From: an uncultured Marinobacter sp.
GTDB taxonomy: Bacteria; Pseudomonadota; Gammaproteobacteria; Pseudomonadales; Oleiphilaceae
NCBI RefSeq assembly: GCF_947259545.1
Contig: NZ_CAMYMK010000008.1
Span: forward strand, 558,001-622,000
DNA: 64,000 nucleotides
Direction: 5' to 3'
Shown here: positions 27,131 to 34,917 of the stretch, one piece after another
How the letters are laid out: each line of letters begins with the position of its first letter
How positions within the stretch are numbered: position 1 is the first letter of the stretch
Translations under genes and position numbers: made by a program
The notes under the pieces: generated by a model
What the model saw: only the letters and a program-made list of their open reading frames with translations
Database searches by the model: none
Told to the model about the DNA's origin: nothing

Positions 27131-28777
27131 CTATTCCAAATACAATTCCCTCCCTGGTCCCCAGCGACTTGCCAGTGGGCCATCAGAAAGAGCTTTCAGG
27201 CGCACAAAATACCGCCTTCCGGGAATCAGGCGCAAGGCTGCTGTTGTTTCAGACAGCGTAGCCTCTTTAATAATATTGGAAAAACCGGGCTCTTCCGAGA
27301 GCTGTAGGCGATAGTCGGAGGCGGTATCCACTTTCTCCCAGAATACACGAACTTGGCTGTCGACGTAGTTTACGCTGATAATCCTGACCGGCGGTAAGGT
27401 GCCGTTGACGGTGAATTCCCGCGGTTCACTGGTCGCCACCGAGTTGCCCCCGGCCTCACTGACCACCCGCCAATAATAGGTGCCAGGTGTCAGAGGTCTG
27501 GAGGGGAGCGCCCGGGTGTCCGGTGCCCATTCGCTGGTAGCGACCAGGCGCCGGAATGTGTCGTCCTCGGCAATTTCTATGCGGGCCACTTCGTTGCTGC
27601 CCGTCAGTTGCCAACGGAACTCGGGCAGGTCGTCGTTCACAGTGGCCCCCGCTTCGGGCGCCAGTAACTCCGCAGCCCGGGCTGTGAGATCCACCTCGAC
27701 CTCAAGTACGCCGGGCATACCCGCTACACCACGAGTATTCAGTGCAGCAAGGTGGATTTCGTAAGTGCCATTGTCCAGCAGGCTGAGATTGTAGCGGGTG
27801 CCGTTAACCCTGCGACTCTCCACCCAGCGACCGGAATCTGCTTCAAAAATATCAATCCGGTGGCCACTGGCACGGCTGGGTTGCCAGCTCATTTCCGTTG
27901 GCAGGCTGGTGATCTGTGGTGGCAGCGGGTTCAGGTCAGGCGCTGGTGGCAGCCGGTGGATGCTCAGACTGCCGCCGACCGCTGTGGAAACGCTGGCGCT
28001 GTATCCTGCCGGAATATTCCGGGTCTTTCCCCGGGGGCCAAAATTAACTGTCCCCTCGGTAACCTGGAGGTCGGTGGTGCCTGGTCCCGCCTGCAAGGCA
28101 AAAACGGTGCCGCGCACGGCGGCGACGGCAGAGGGTGTTTCAATTTCAAAGCGGGCCCCGCCTTCAAGGACAGGCTTGACCTTGGTGTGCACCTCACCGT
28201 GGTCGAGACGTAACCTGGTGTCGACCATTCCCGACTTTCCATACTGGGTCAGGCGGTTAAAAATCAGGCGGGAGTCCGGTGAGATGCGTACCTGCGAGCC
28301 ATCAGCAAGCTCAACGGTGGCACTGCCAGAGCCGGAAATGATTTCATCGCCCACTCGAACCAGGGTGTCGGCTGTCAGAGAGCGCTTCCTGCCATCCTGG
28401 CCGGAGATATGCTGGACCTGGCCGGATACGGTCACAACCCGCGCAGGGTCGGGCTGACGCTGTAGCCAGGACAAGGGAATTCGCAATGTGTCGCCTTCGC
28501 CAATCGCGGCAGCGTTGTTGATGTTATTGTACTGAAGCAGTCGATTGGCGCGGACTGTGCTGGATAGCAATGCATTGGCCACCTCGCCAAAGCTCTCGCC
28601 CGGACGCAGAGTGTAAAGCCATTCGGGCGTGGCACTGGTTTCCGGGCCCTGACCGGCCAGAGCAAGAGAGCCGCGAGTGATGGGCAGTTCAGCTTGCACG
28701 GGTACAGCAAGTACCAGACATGCCAGCGCTGACACAGCCGTGTGCCTTGTCAACAGGCGGGCGAGACGGTACGTCAT
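27131..28777 (-). CDS. Exported LysM/FecR-domain protein
   Basis: About 548 residues from the ATG at 28777, two bases after the stop of the regulator gene; an in-frame ATG lies 14 codons upstream, inside that gene. A signal peptide is followed by a LysM-like segment (about 40-95; YTLRPGESFGEVANALL). A FecR domain comes next (about 125-250; VGDEIISGSGSATVELADGS, FEIETPSAVAAVRGTVF). The rest is beta-sandwich repeats of FN3 type. FecR-LysM proteins of this kind commonly accompany CHASE2 kinases. It may bind peptidoglycan and feed the CHASE2 sensor, which is inference. Confidence 0.85.
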   Translation of the reverse strand: MTYRLARLLTRHTAVSALACLVLAVPVQAELPITRGSLALAGQGPETSATPEWLYTLRPGESFGEVANALLSSTVRANRLLQYNNINNAAAIGEGDTLRIPLSWLQRQPDPARVVTVSGQVQHISGQDGRKRSLTADTLVRVGDEIISGSGSATVELADGSQVRISPDSRLIFNRLTQYGKSGMVDTRLRLDHGEVHTKVKPVLEGGARFEIETPSAVAAVRGTVFALQAGPGTTDLQVTEGTVNFGPRGKTRNIPAGYSASVSTAVGGSLSIHRLPPAPDLNPLPPQITSLPTEMSWQPSRASGHRIDIFEADSGRWVESRRVNGTRYNLSLLDNGTYEIHLAALNTRGVAGMPGVLEVEVDLTARAAELLAPEAGATVNDDLPEFRWQLTGSNEVARIEIAEDDTFRRLVATSEWAPDTRALPSRPLTPGTYYWRVVSEAGGNSVATSEPREFTVNGTLPPVRIISVNYVDSQVRVFWEKVDTASDYRLQLSEEPGFSNIIKEATLSETTAALRLIPGRRYFVRLKALSDGPLASRWGPGRELYLE

Positions 28778-28778
28778 G

Positions 28779-29504
28779 TCAGGCCTGGTCCGATACCGGC
28801 GCCGTGTCTTCGGTGGCATTGGCGGTCATCGCCTCGAGCCGGTAACCACGCTGATAAATGGTCTTGATGCGGAAACCATTCTCCGGGTTAAGGCCCAGTC
28901 GCCGGCGAAGCCGGCTCATGTGGGTGTCCACGGTGCGGGTGTTGATGTCCCGGGCCAGCCCCCAGACACGCTCCAGCAGCATTTCACGGGTCAGCAGGCG
29001 CCCCTGGTTCTGGAACAGGAACAGTGTCAGATCAAAGTCCTTGTCGGTGAGGGTCAACAGTTCGCCGTGCAGGATGATTGAGCGCTGCTGGGTATTGATT
29101 TCGAACGGGCCGTACCGAAGCACTTCTTTCTCGTTGTCCGGATTGGTGCGGCGGGCCAGGGCATTGATCCGCGCAACCAGCTCCGCTTCCCGTGCCGGTT
29201 TGGAGAGGTAGTCGTCTGCGCCCGCGTCCAGGGCGCGAACGATATCAGTTTCGCTGTCCCGTTGGGTCAGGAAGACAACGGGAATCGGCCAGTTGAGCTG
29301 GGCCCGCACGTTCTCGAGTACATCGATTCCGGTCATGTCAGGGATCTGCCAGTCGAGAATGAGCAGATCGTAGCTGCGGTGCAACACCGCGCTCAGGAAG
29401 GACTGCCCGGACGGAAAGCTGTCACAGTAGTGCCCACGCTCTGAAAGAATGGACTGAATGTGCTGTGCCTGTTCATGTTCGTCTTCAAGCAGAGCGATAC
29501 GCAT
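28779..29504 (-). CDS. OmpR/PhoB-family response regulator
   Basis: 241 residues. The receiver domain (1-120) has acidic residues E7-D8, phospho-acceptor Asp51 in LLILDWQIPDMTG, the Thr in VVFLTQRD and the Lys in YLSKPA. The C-terminal winged helix (about 132-230) has LTDKDFDLTLFLFQNQGRLLTREMLLERVWG and RTVDTHMSRLRRRLGL, with the closing RGYRL. AGGAGA precedes the ATG. It is first in the operon with the FecR protein and CHASE2 kinase, and the three should form one two-component pathway. Target genes are unknown. Confidence 0.93.
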   Translation of the reverse strand: MRIALLEDEHEQAQHIQSILSERGHYCDSFPSGQSFLSAVLHRSYDLLILDWQIPDMTGIDVLENVRAQLNWPIPVVFLTQRDSETDIVRALDAGADDYLSKPAREAELVARINALARRTNPDNEKEVLRYGPFEINTQQRSIILHGELLTLTDKDFDLTLFLFQNQGRLLTREMLLERVWGLARDINTRTVDTHMSRLRRRLGLNPENGFRIKTIYQRGYRLEAMTANATEDTAPVSDQA

Positions 29505-29628
29505 CTGGCGTCTCCTGAAATAGCCTGTTCACTATGTTGAGTTTGTTCTCGTTTTTTTCGTTATGAACAAATGGCAATGTTAGATTTCCGGCTCATTATC
29601 ACAGAAGACCAACGGGTCTTCAGTATCG

Positions 29629-31797
29629 TTATGTAGTATTGCGTAAACGAACGGCCGGTATTCCATTGTCATCGTTAACTGTTTGTCGGCAGGCAGGAAA
29701 ATTACTGCAGCCCCAGAACCAGCCCTTTTTCCCTTTGCGTCGAACCAACGGTGAGAAACAATGAGGGCAGGGTACGGGTTTCTGGCTGGTACCGTCGGCA
29801 GGTGCCGTGTCCTCCAGCGGGCGTGTACCGTTGCAATCCGGGAAGCGGGTGCAGGCCCAGAACCGACCGAACTTGCCCTCCCGTTCACGCATGGGCGTTC
29901 GGCATTTCGGGCAGTGGGGCGAGGCTGGCAGATCGGTTTCTGTTTCTCCCGGTTTGCCCATGGGGGCGTTGACGAAGCCCCGGATCTGTTCTTTCAGATC
30001 CTCCAGGAATTTTCTCGGGTCACCTTCCCCGCGCCGGATGGTTTCCAGTGTGGCTTCCCAGAGCGCGGTCATGTCCGGTTTGCTGACGGTCTCCGGCAGC
30101 GCGCCAATCAGCGCCTTACCCTTGCCTGTGGCCTTGATGTGGCGACTGTCGCGGTACAGGTAGTCGCGCTTGAACAGGGTGTCGATGATCGCCGCGCGGG
30201 TTGCCTCCGTGCCCAGGCCATCGGTTTCACGCAGGGTTTTGCGTAACTCGGCATCGGTAACAAAACGGGCGATGTTGGTCATCGCGGACAGCAGCGTGGC
30301 GTCCGTGAAGTGTTGGGGCGGCTGGGTTTTCCGCTCTTTGATGTTGGTGTGGTCGCAGAGAACCGGCTCGCCGTTCTCCAGTCGTGGCAACGGTGCCTTC
30401 TGCGGCTCCTGCCGGCCTTCCCGGAGCCGAATCTCCAGGGCCTTCCAGCCCGGTGTCAGTACAGCGGTTTCCGTGGCGCGGAAACGATGTTCGCCAATGG
30501 TGACGGTCAATCGGCCTTCCCGGTGAACCGCGTCGGCGCTGAACTGCATCAGGTAGTACCGGCTGATCAGCCCGTAGATTTTTTCTTCCGCCGCAGTCAG
30601 TTTGCCATTCGCAGCCGATCGGCTGGTCGGAATGATGGCGTGGTGGGCGTCAACCTGTTTGTCGTTCCAGGCGGCAGTGCGTCGCGAGAGATCAGCCTGC
30701 TCACTGGCTGGAGCCAGTTCGGGGGCCACCTTGCTGATCGCGCGCACCACGCTTTCCCGCTGCCCGTAATGACCCTCCGGCAGGTACCGGCAATCGGACC
30801 GGGGATAGGTGATCAGCTGATGTCGCTCGTACAGGCTCTGGGCAGTATCCAGTACGTCCTTGGCGCCCATGCGGAACAATCGGCCGGCTTCAATCTGCAG
30901 GGCGGAGAGTGACAGTGGGAGTGGGGGCGCTTCATTGCGGTCGCGGAAGCGGGATTCTGTAATGCGCCCCGGTCGGCCTTCCACGGCAGCGGCAATTTGC
31001 TCGGCGGTGGCCTTGTCGAGCAGTCTGTCTTCTTCATCCAGATGTTCACGAAACGCTTCATCTGCCAGCCAGCGGGCAGTGAATGGCGCTGGATCACAGT
31101 CCGCTTCCAGCCCGTGGCAGGTCGCTTCAATGCGGTAGTAGGGCTTGGGCTCAAAGCTCTCAATGGTGTTGTCACGCTCCACCACCAGCCCAAGTACTGG
31201 CGTTTGTACCCGCCCCACAGAATAGACACCCTGCTGGCCCTGCTGCTGGTAACTGAGGGTATAGAAGCGGGTCAGGTTGATGCCGTACAACCAGTCGGCC
31301 CGTTGTCGGGCCAGTGCCGAGTGCGACAGGCGGCGATAGTCGCGATTGTCTTTCGGCGACTGGATAGCTTTGGCAACGGCTGCGGGTGTCAGGTCGTTAA
31401 TGAGTATCCGCTGGACCGGACAGGTGGCACCGAAATAGCGGATCACTTCGTCGACCAGTAACTGGCCTTCACGGTCGGGGTCGCCGGCGTGAAAGATCGT
31501 ATCTGCCTGGCGAATCAGGGATTCCAGCACCTTGAGCTGCTGGCGAACGCTGTCCTTGGGGGTAACTTCCCAACGTTCGGGCACCAGGGGCAGGTCATCC
31601 TGCCGCCACTTTTTCCAGTGCGGGTTGTACTGCGCCGGTTCAGCCGGTTCCAGCAGGTGCCCGATACACCAGCTGACCGTGACCGCCTCGTCGCCCTGGC
31701 CACAGCGAATCCAGCCCGGACCTTTCTGGTGCGGGGCGGGCAGGGCGGCGGCAATGGCGCGGCCCAGACTGGGTTTTTCGGCGATATACAGTTGCAT
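29629..31797 (-). CDS. topB: DNA topoisomerase III
   Basis: 722 residues. The Toprim domain (about 1-150) starts MQLYIAEKPSLGRAIAAAL and carries the acidic triad in FHAGDPDREGQLLVDEV. The type IA core includes VGRVQTPVLGLVV and the active-site Tyr in HQLITYPRSDCRYLP. Two C-terminal zinc ribbons follow: CPKC...CTRFPDC and CPHC...CSNFPAC. TopB resolves replication and recombination intermediates and relaxes negative supercoils. It lies upstream of, and on the same strand as, the regulator operon, with a 124-base gap and no obvious terminator. It is divergent from bolA. Confidence 0.95.
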   Translation of the reverse strand: MQLYIAEKPSLGRAIAAALPAPHQKGPGWIRCGQGDEAVTVSWCIGHLLEPAEPAQYNPHWKKWRQDDLPLVPERWEVTPKDSVRQQLKVLESLIRQADTIFHAGDPDREGQLLVDEVIRYFGATCPVQRILINDLTPAAVAKAIQSPKDNRDYRRLSHSALARQRADWLYGINLTRFYTLSYQQQGQQGVYSVGRVQTPVLGLVVERDNTIESFEPKPYYRIEATCHGLEADCDPAPFTARWLADEAFREHLDEEDRLLDKATAEQIAAAVEGRPGRITESRFRDRNEAPPLPLSLSALQIEAGRLFRMGAKDVLDTAQSLYERHQLITYPRSDCRYLPEGHYGQRESVVRAISKVAPELAPASEQADLSRRTAAWNDKQVDAHHAIIPTSRSAANGKLTAAEEKIYGLISRYYLMQFSADAVHREGRLTVTIGEHRFRATETAVLTPGWKALEIRLREGRQEPQKAPLPRLENGEPVLCDHTNIKERKTQPPQHFTDATLLSAMTNIARFVTDAELRKTLRETDGLGTEATRAAIIDTLFKRDYLYRDSRHIKATGKGKALIGALPETVSKPDMTALWEATLETIRRGEGDPRKFLEDLKEQIRGFVNAPMGKPGETETDLPASPHCPKCRTPMREREGKFGRFWACTRFPDCNGTRPLEDTAPADGTSQKPVPCPHCFSPLVRRKGKKGWFWGCSNFPACRQTVNDDNGIPAVRLRNTT

Positions 31798-31913
31798 GGT
31801 TTCGGGTGCGTTCGGATTGGGAGGGGAAGATGGCCTTTTGGCATGGGTGTGTCAAGGTTCTTGCCCTCTGTAGTATGCTGCGGGTTATGGAAAGTTAAGG
31901 AGTTACAACGGTT

Positions 31914-32258
31914 ATGAAGATTCAGAACGCAATCGAGGAAAAACTGTCACGGGCTTTTGATGTGAGCCACCTGCAGGTGGAAAACGAAAGCCACAAGCAT
32001 AGTGTGCCGCCGAACTCCGAAACCCACTTCAAGGTGACCCTGGTGTCATCGGATTTTGACGGTCAGATGAAGGTAAAAAGACACCAGGCGATCTACAAGG
32101 TATTGGCGGATGAGCTGGCGGGTGAGGTTCATGCGCTGGCCTTGCATCTATACTCTCCCCAGGAGTGGGCGGATTCCGGCCAGTCGGCGCCGGAGTCTCC
32201 GAATTGTATGGGCGGCTCCAAAAAGGATCCGGCCATGACGTCAGGAGAGAGTCAATGA
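31914..32258 (+). CDS. bolA: BolA-family protein
   Basis: 114 residues. The BolA domain (about 5-88) has LQVENESHKHSVPPNSETHFKVTLVS, the conserved HF stretch, and RHQAIYKVLADELAGEVHALALHLYSP. A low-complexity tail of about 25 residues follows. BolA proteins work with monothiol glutaredoxins in iron-sulfur handling and also affect morphology and stress responses. AAGGAG lies 11 bases upstream of the ATG. The stop overlaps the next ATG (ATGA), so the two genes are coupled. Confidence 0.92.
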   Translation: MKIQNAIEEKLSRAFDVSHLQVENESHKHSVPPNSETHFKVTLVSSDFDGQMKVKRHQAIYKVLADELAGEVHALALHLYSPQEWADSGQSAPESPNCMGGSKKDPAMTSGESQ

Positions 32259-32878
32259 GCCAGTATTTCCAGATTCACCCGGAAACACCGCAAAAGCGTC
32301 TGATCAAGCAGGCAGGGGACATTCTTCGCAATGGTGGGGTAATCGTTTATCCCACGGATTCAGCCTATGCCATTGGCTGTCACCTCGGAGACAAGCAGGC
32401 GGCGGACCGCATCAAGAGGATTCGCAGGCTGGACGACAAGCACAATTTCACGCTGGTGTGCCGTGACCTGTCGGACATTGGTGTATACGCCAAAGTGGGC
32501 AACACCCAGTACCGGTTGCTCAAGACCTTCACGCCGGGCCCCTACACCTTTATTCTGGATGCCACCAGCGAAGTGCCGCGCCGGCTGCTGCATCCCAAGC
32601 GTCGCACTATCGGGCTGCGGGTGCCGGATAACGCCATTGTCCAGGAGTTACTGGGCGAGCTGGGTGAGCCGATCATGAGCAGCACCCTGATCCTGCCGGG
32701 GGAAACCGACCCCATGACGGATCCCAATGAGATCCGGGAAGTCCTCGAACACGAGCTTGATCTGATTATTGATGGTGGTTTTTGTGGTCTGGAGGCGACA
32801 ACGGTGGTGAACATGACCGATGACGTGCCTGAGGTCACCCGGACGGGTAAAGGCGATCCGGCGCCGTTCCAGGTTTAA
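32255..32878 (+). CDS. yciO: YciO-type Sua5/YrdC family protein
   Basis: 207 residues from ATG 32255 (ATGA overlap with bolA). The YrdC-like domain spans nearly the whole protein: GGVIVYPTDSAYAIGCHL, the KHNFTLVCRDL basic site, and GPYTFILDAT. It also has RRTIGLRVPDNAIVQELL and PIMSSTLILPG. The family includes TsaC/Sua5, which make threonylcarbamoyl-AMP for t6A tRNA. The YciO branch has a changed KRxR-type motif and its role is less certain. The length fits YciO rather than Sua5. Confidence 0.9.
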   Translation: MSQYFQIHPETPQKRLIKQAGDILRNGGVIVYPTDSAYAIGCHLGDKQAADRIKRIRRLDDKHNFTLVCRDLSDIGVYAKVGNTQYRLLKTFTPGPYTFILDATSEVPRRLLHPKRRTIGLRVPDNAIVQELLGELGEPIMSSTLILPGETDPMTDPNEIREVLEHELDLIIDGGFCGLEATTVVNMTDDVPEVTRTGKGDPAPFQV

Positions 32879-32886
32879 CCTGTTCA

Positions 32887-32913
32887 AAGTAGGGCCAGGC
32901 ACCGGCCCTACTT
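32887..32913. terminator. Shared hairpin between convergent genes
   Basis: A perfect 10-base stem (AAGTAGGGCC / GGCCCTACTT) with a 7-base loop, placed between the yciO stop and the minus-strand stop at 32927. It lacks a long T-run on either side, so it may be a weak bidirectional terminator. Confidence 0.55.
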
Positions 32914-32926
32914 GTATCCGACCGCG

Positions 32927-33589
32927 TCAGGCGCGGGTATTGAAGCTGAATGCGTAGTGTTTCCGCTGGCCAGCGGCTTCCATCTGTTCGGCACCAACGG
33001 ATTTACGTAGGGTGTCGTACCGGTGTACCAGATCCTGAAGGCCGTTGAACTGCTGGTTATCACTGACCATGGTGTCCAGCAGCGAGTTGTTGACGCCATA
33101 GGCTCTGTTCAGTTTGAGGGCGTTGTCCACGAAGTGCAGGGTTGGCTCATTCACGCTCAGGCGATTGAAAGCTTCACGAAAACCCTTGTTGTGGTTTAAA
33201 TCCTGCTCAATTTTTCCGCGTTTTGCCTCGGGCAGCTTGCCGTCTACCTGAATACTTCCATTGTCGTCCCTGGCCACATTGATGGCGGTTGCCGGATGCA
33301 TTCCGTACTCGGCAAGTTTGTGCCGCAGGGTTTCTTTTACAAAGGCAAGGTCCTGCCCCACGGTTTGTTTGTAGTCGGTGACTGACAGCTTCTTTGATTT
33401 CAGAGTCGCCAGATCCGGACTTTCCAGTGTGGATCGGGTGAACCTGTCATCCGTTGGCGATGCCGGTTGCTCCGGAGCCGCCGGGGCAGAGGGTTTTCCC
33501 GCACTTTTTTCACCGGCTGCCTCAGGGCGTTTTTCCAACGCGGTCTGGAATTGGGTGCTGGCTTTGATCAGTGATGTAAGCAGCGACAC
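32927..33589 (-). CDS. Hypothetical protein divergent from the SbcCD-like pair
   Basis: 220 residues from GTG 33589, chosen because GGAGGAAG lies just upstream. I do not recognise a family. It has no signal peptide or membrane helix. A Pro/Ala/Glu-rich linker lies at about residues 20-50. A helical region follows (SVTDYKQTVGQDLAFVKETLRHKLAEYGMHPATAINVA), with DDNGSIQVDGKLPE and a conserved-looking C-terminal helical block. The NGSIQV-type segment resembles short domains in proteins that share helix-hairpin repeats, but no function can be claimed. It shares its 176-base upstream region with the nuclease gene at 33766. Confidence 0.6.
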   Translation of the reverse strand: MSLLTSLIKASTQFQTALEKRPEAAGEKSAGKPSAPAAPEQPASPTDDRFTRSTLESPDLATLKSKKLSVTDYKQTVGQDLAFVKETLRHKLAEYGMHPATAINVARDDNGSIQVDGKLPEAKRGKIEQDLNHNKGFREAFNRLSVNEPTLHFVDNALKLNRAYGVNNSLLDTMVSDNQQFNGLQDLVHRYDTLRKSVGAEQMEAAGQRKHYAFSFNTRA

Positions 33590-33765
33590 GGTTGACTTCC
33601 TCCCATCGTCACGGGTGGGCTGTGACAAAATTCGAACGTATGAGAGGGTGTCTGCACAAATCGGGCCAATCGCGTCATAGGGGCCAGCGGCAGAACGGTT
33701 CACTAACCCGCCATTTGAACGTAGAGTTAGCAGCCTGGTTCGTTGATCCGCTGAAAAGGAATGTC

Positions 33766-34917
33766 ATGCCCCGTTTTCTTCATACCGCAGACTGGCAGAT
33801 GGGCCGCTATTACAGCCGCTTTGATAACGATGACGCAGTGGCGCTGGCAGAAGTCCGCTATACCGCCATTGAGCGACTGGCCCAACTGGCCAGCGATGAG
33901 CGATGCGATGCGGTGCTGGTGGCGGGGGACGTATTCGATGCCCAGACCGTGGCGGATCGGACCATTCGCCGGGTTTTTAACGCCATGTCCGGTTTTTCCG
34001 GTCCCTGGGTGATGCTGCCCGGTAACCACGACGCCGCCCTGGCAGAAAGTGTGTGGACCCGCGCCCGGCGCCTGAATGCGGTGCCCGACAACGTCCACCT
34101 GGCCCTGGAGCCGGGGGTTGTTGAGCTCAAAGCGCAGGGGCTGGCTGTTCTGGCTGCCCCTCTGACCCAGCGGCATACCCACAGCGACCTGACCGAGAAC
34201 TTTGATCATCTGGATACGCCTCCGGAATTGCTGCGTGTGGGGCTGGCTCACGGCAGTGTCCAGGGTTTGCTGGCGGAGGATATCGATTCGGCCAACCCGA
34301 TTGCCGCCGACCGGGCTGAAAAAGCAAAGCTGGATTATCTCGCCCTGGGTGACTGGCATGGTGTCAAACAGATCAACGCTCGCACCTGGTACAGCGGCAC
34401 CCCGGAACCGGAGCGATTTCGCAATAACGAGGCTGGCGTGGCGTTGGTGGTGGACATTGCCCGGCCGGGGGCGGAACCGGACGTCAGCCGTCATCGCGTT
34501 GGCCAGTTCGAGTGGGTCCAGTGGCGCGAACACCTCAGTGTGGCCACGGATCTGGATGAATTGTTGCAGAGACTGGAAGATCTGCCTGCGCCGGCGGTGG
34601 TCGATTTACGGCTGTCTGGTGAAGTGGACCTGGCAGGGGAGCAGAAACTTCTCCACGCCCTGTCGGTGGCCGAGGCCCGGCATCGGAGTGTGCAGTGTGA
34701 TCGCAGCCAGTTGGCGCTTCAGCCTACCGATGAAGATATTGCCGAACTCAATGCCGATGGCTATCTGGGGGAGGTTATTGGTGAGTTGAGGGAACAACAG
34801 GGAAACGCCGATGACGAAAAGGCCGCCACATCGAGGGACGCTCTGGCGATTCTGACCAGTCTGTTGCGGGATCGCATCGAACCGGCGTTCGAGAATGCCG
34901 GGGAGGTCCAGTCATGA
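33766..34917 (+). CDS. SbcD/Mre11-like DNA repair exonuclease
   Basis: 383 residues from ATG 33766 (AAGGA upstream). Calcineurin-type phosphoesterase motifs appear in order: FLHTADWQMGR, VLVAGDVFDAQ, MLPGNHDAAL, LAHGSVQG and LALGDWHG. The second metal His of motif I (DxH) is Gln here. The capping and C-terminal part (about 230-383) would contact the partner ATPase. Mre11-type enzymes trim DNA ends and hairpins. The stop overlaps the start of the ATPase gene by four bases, so the pair is translationally coupled. It belongs to a side branch of SbcD rather than the E. coli form. Confidence 0.88.
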   Translation: MPRFLHTADWQMGRYYSRFDNDDAVALAEVRYTAIERLAQLASDERCDAVLVAGDVFDAQTVADRTIRRVFNAMSGFSGPWVMLPGNHDAALAESVWTRARRLNAVPDNVHLALEPGVVELKAQGLAVLAAPLTQRHTHSDLTENFDHLDTPPELLRVGLAHGSVQGLLAEDIDSANPIAADRAEKAKLDYLALGDWHGVKQINARTWYSGTPEPERFRNNEAGVALVVDIARPGAEPDVSRHRVGQFEWVQWREHLSVATDLDELLQRLEDLPAPAVVDLRLSGEVDLAGEQKLLHALSVAEARHRSVQCDRSQLALQPTDEDIAELNADGYLGEVIGELREQQGNADDEKAATSRDALAILTSLLRDRIEPAFENAGEVQS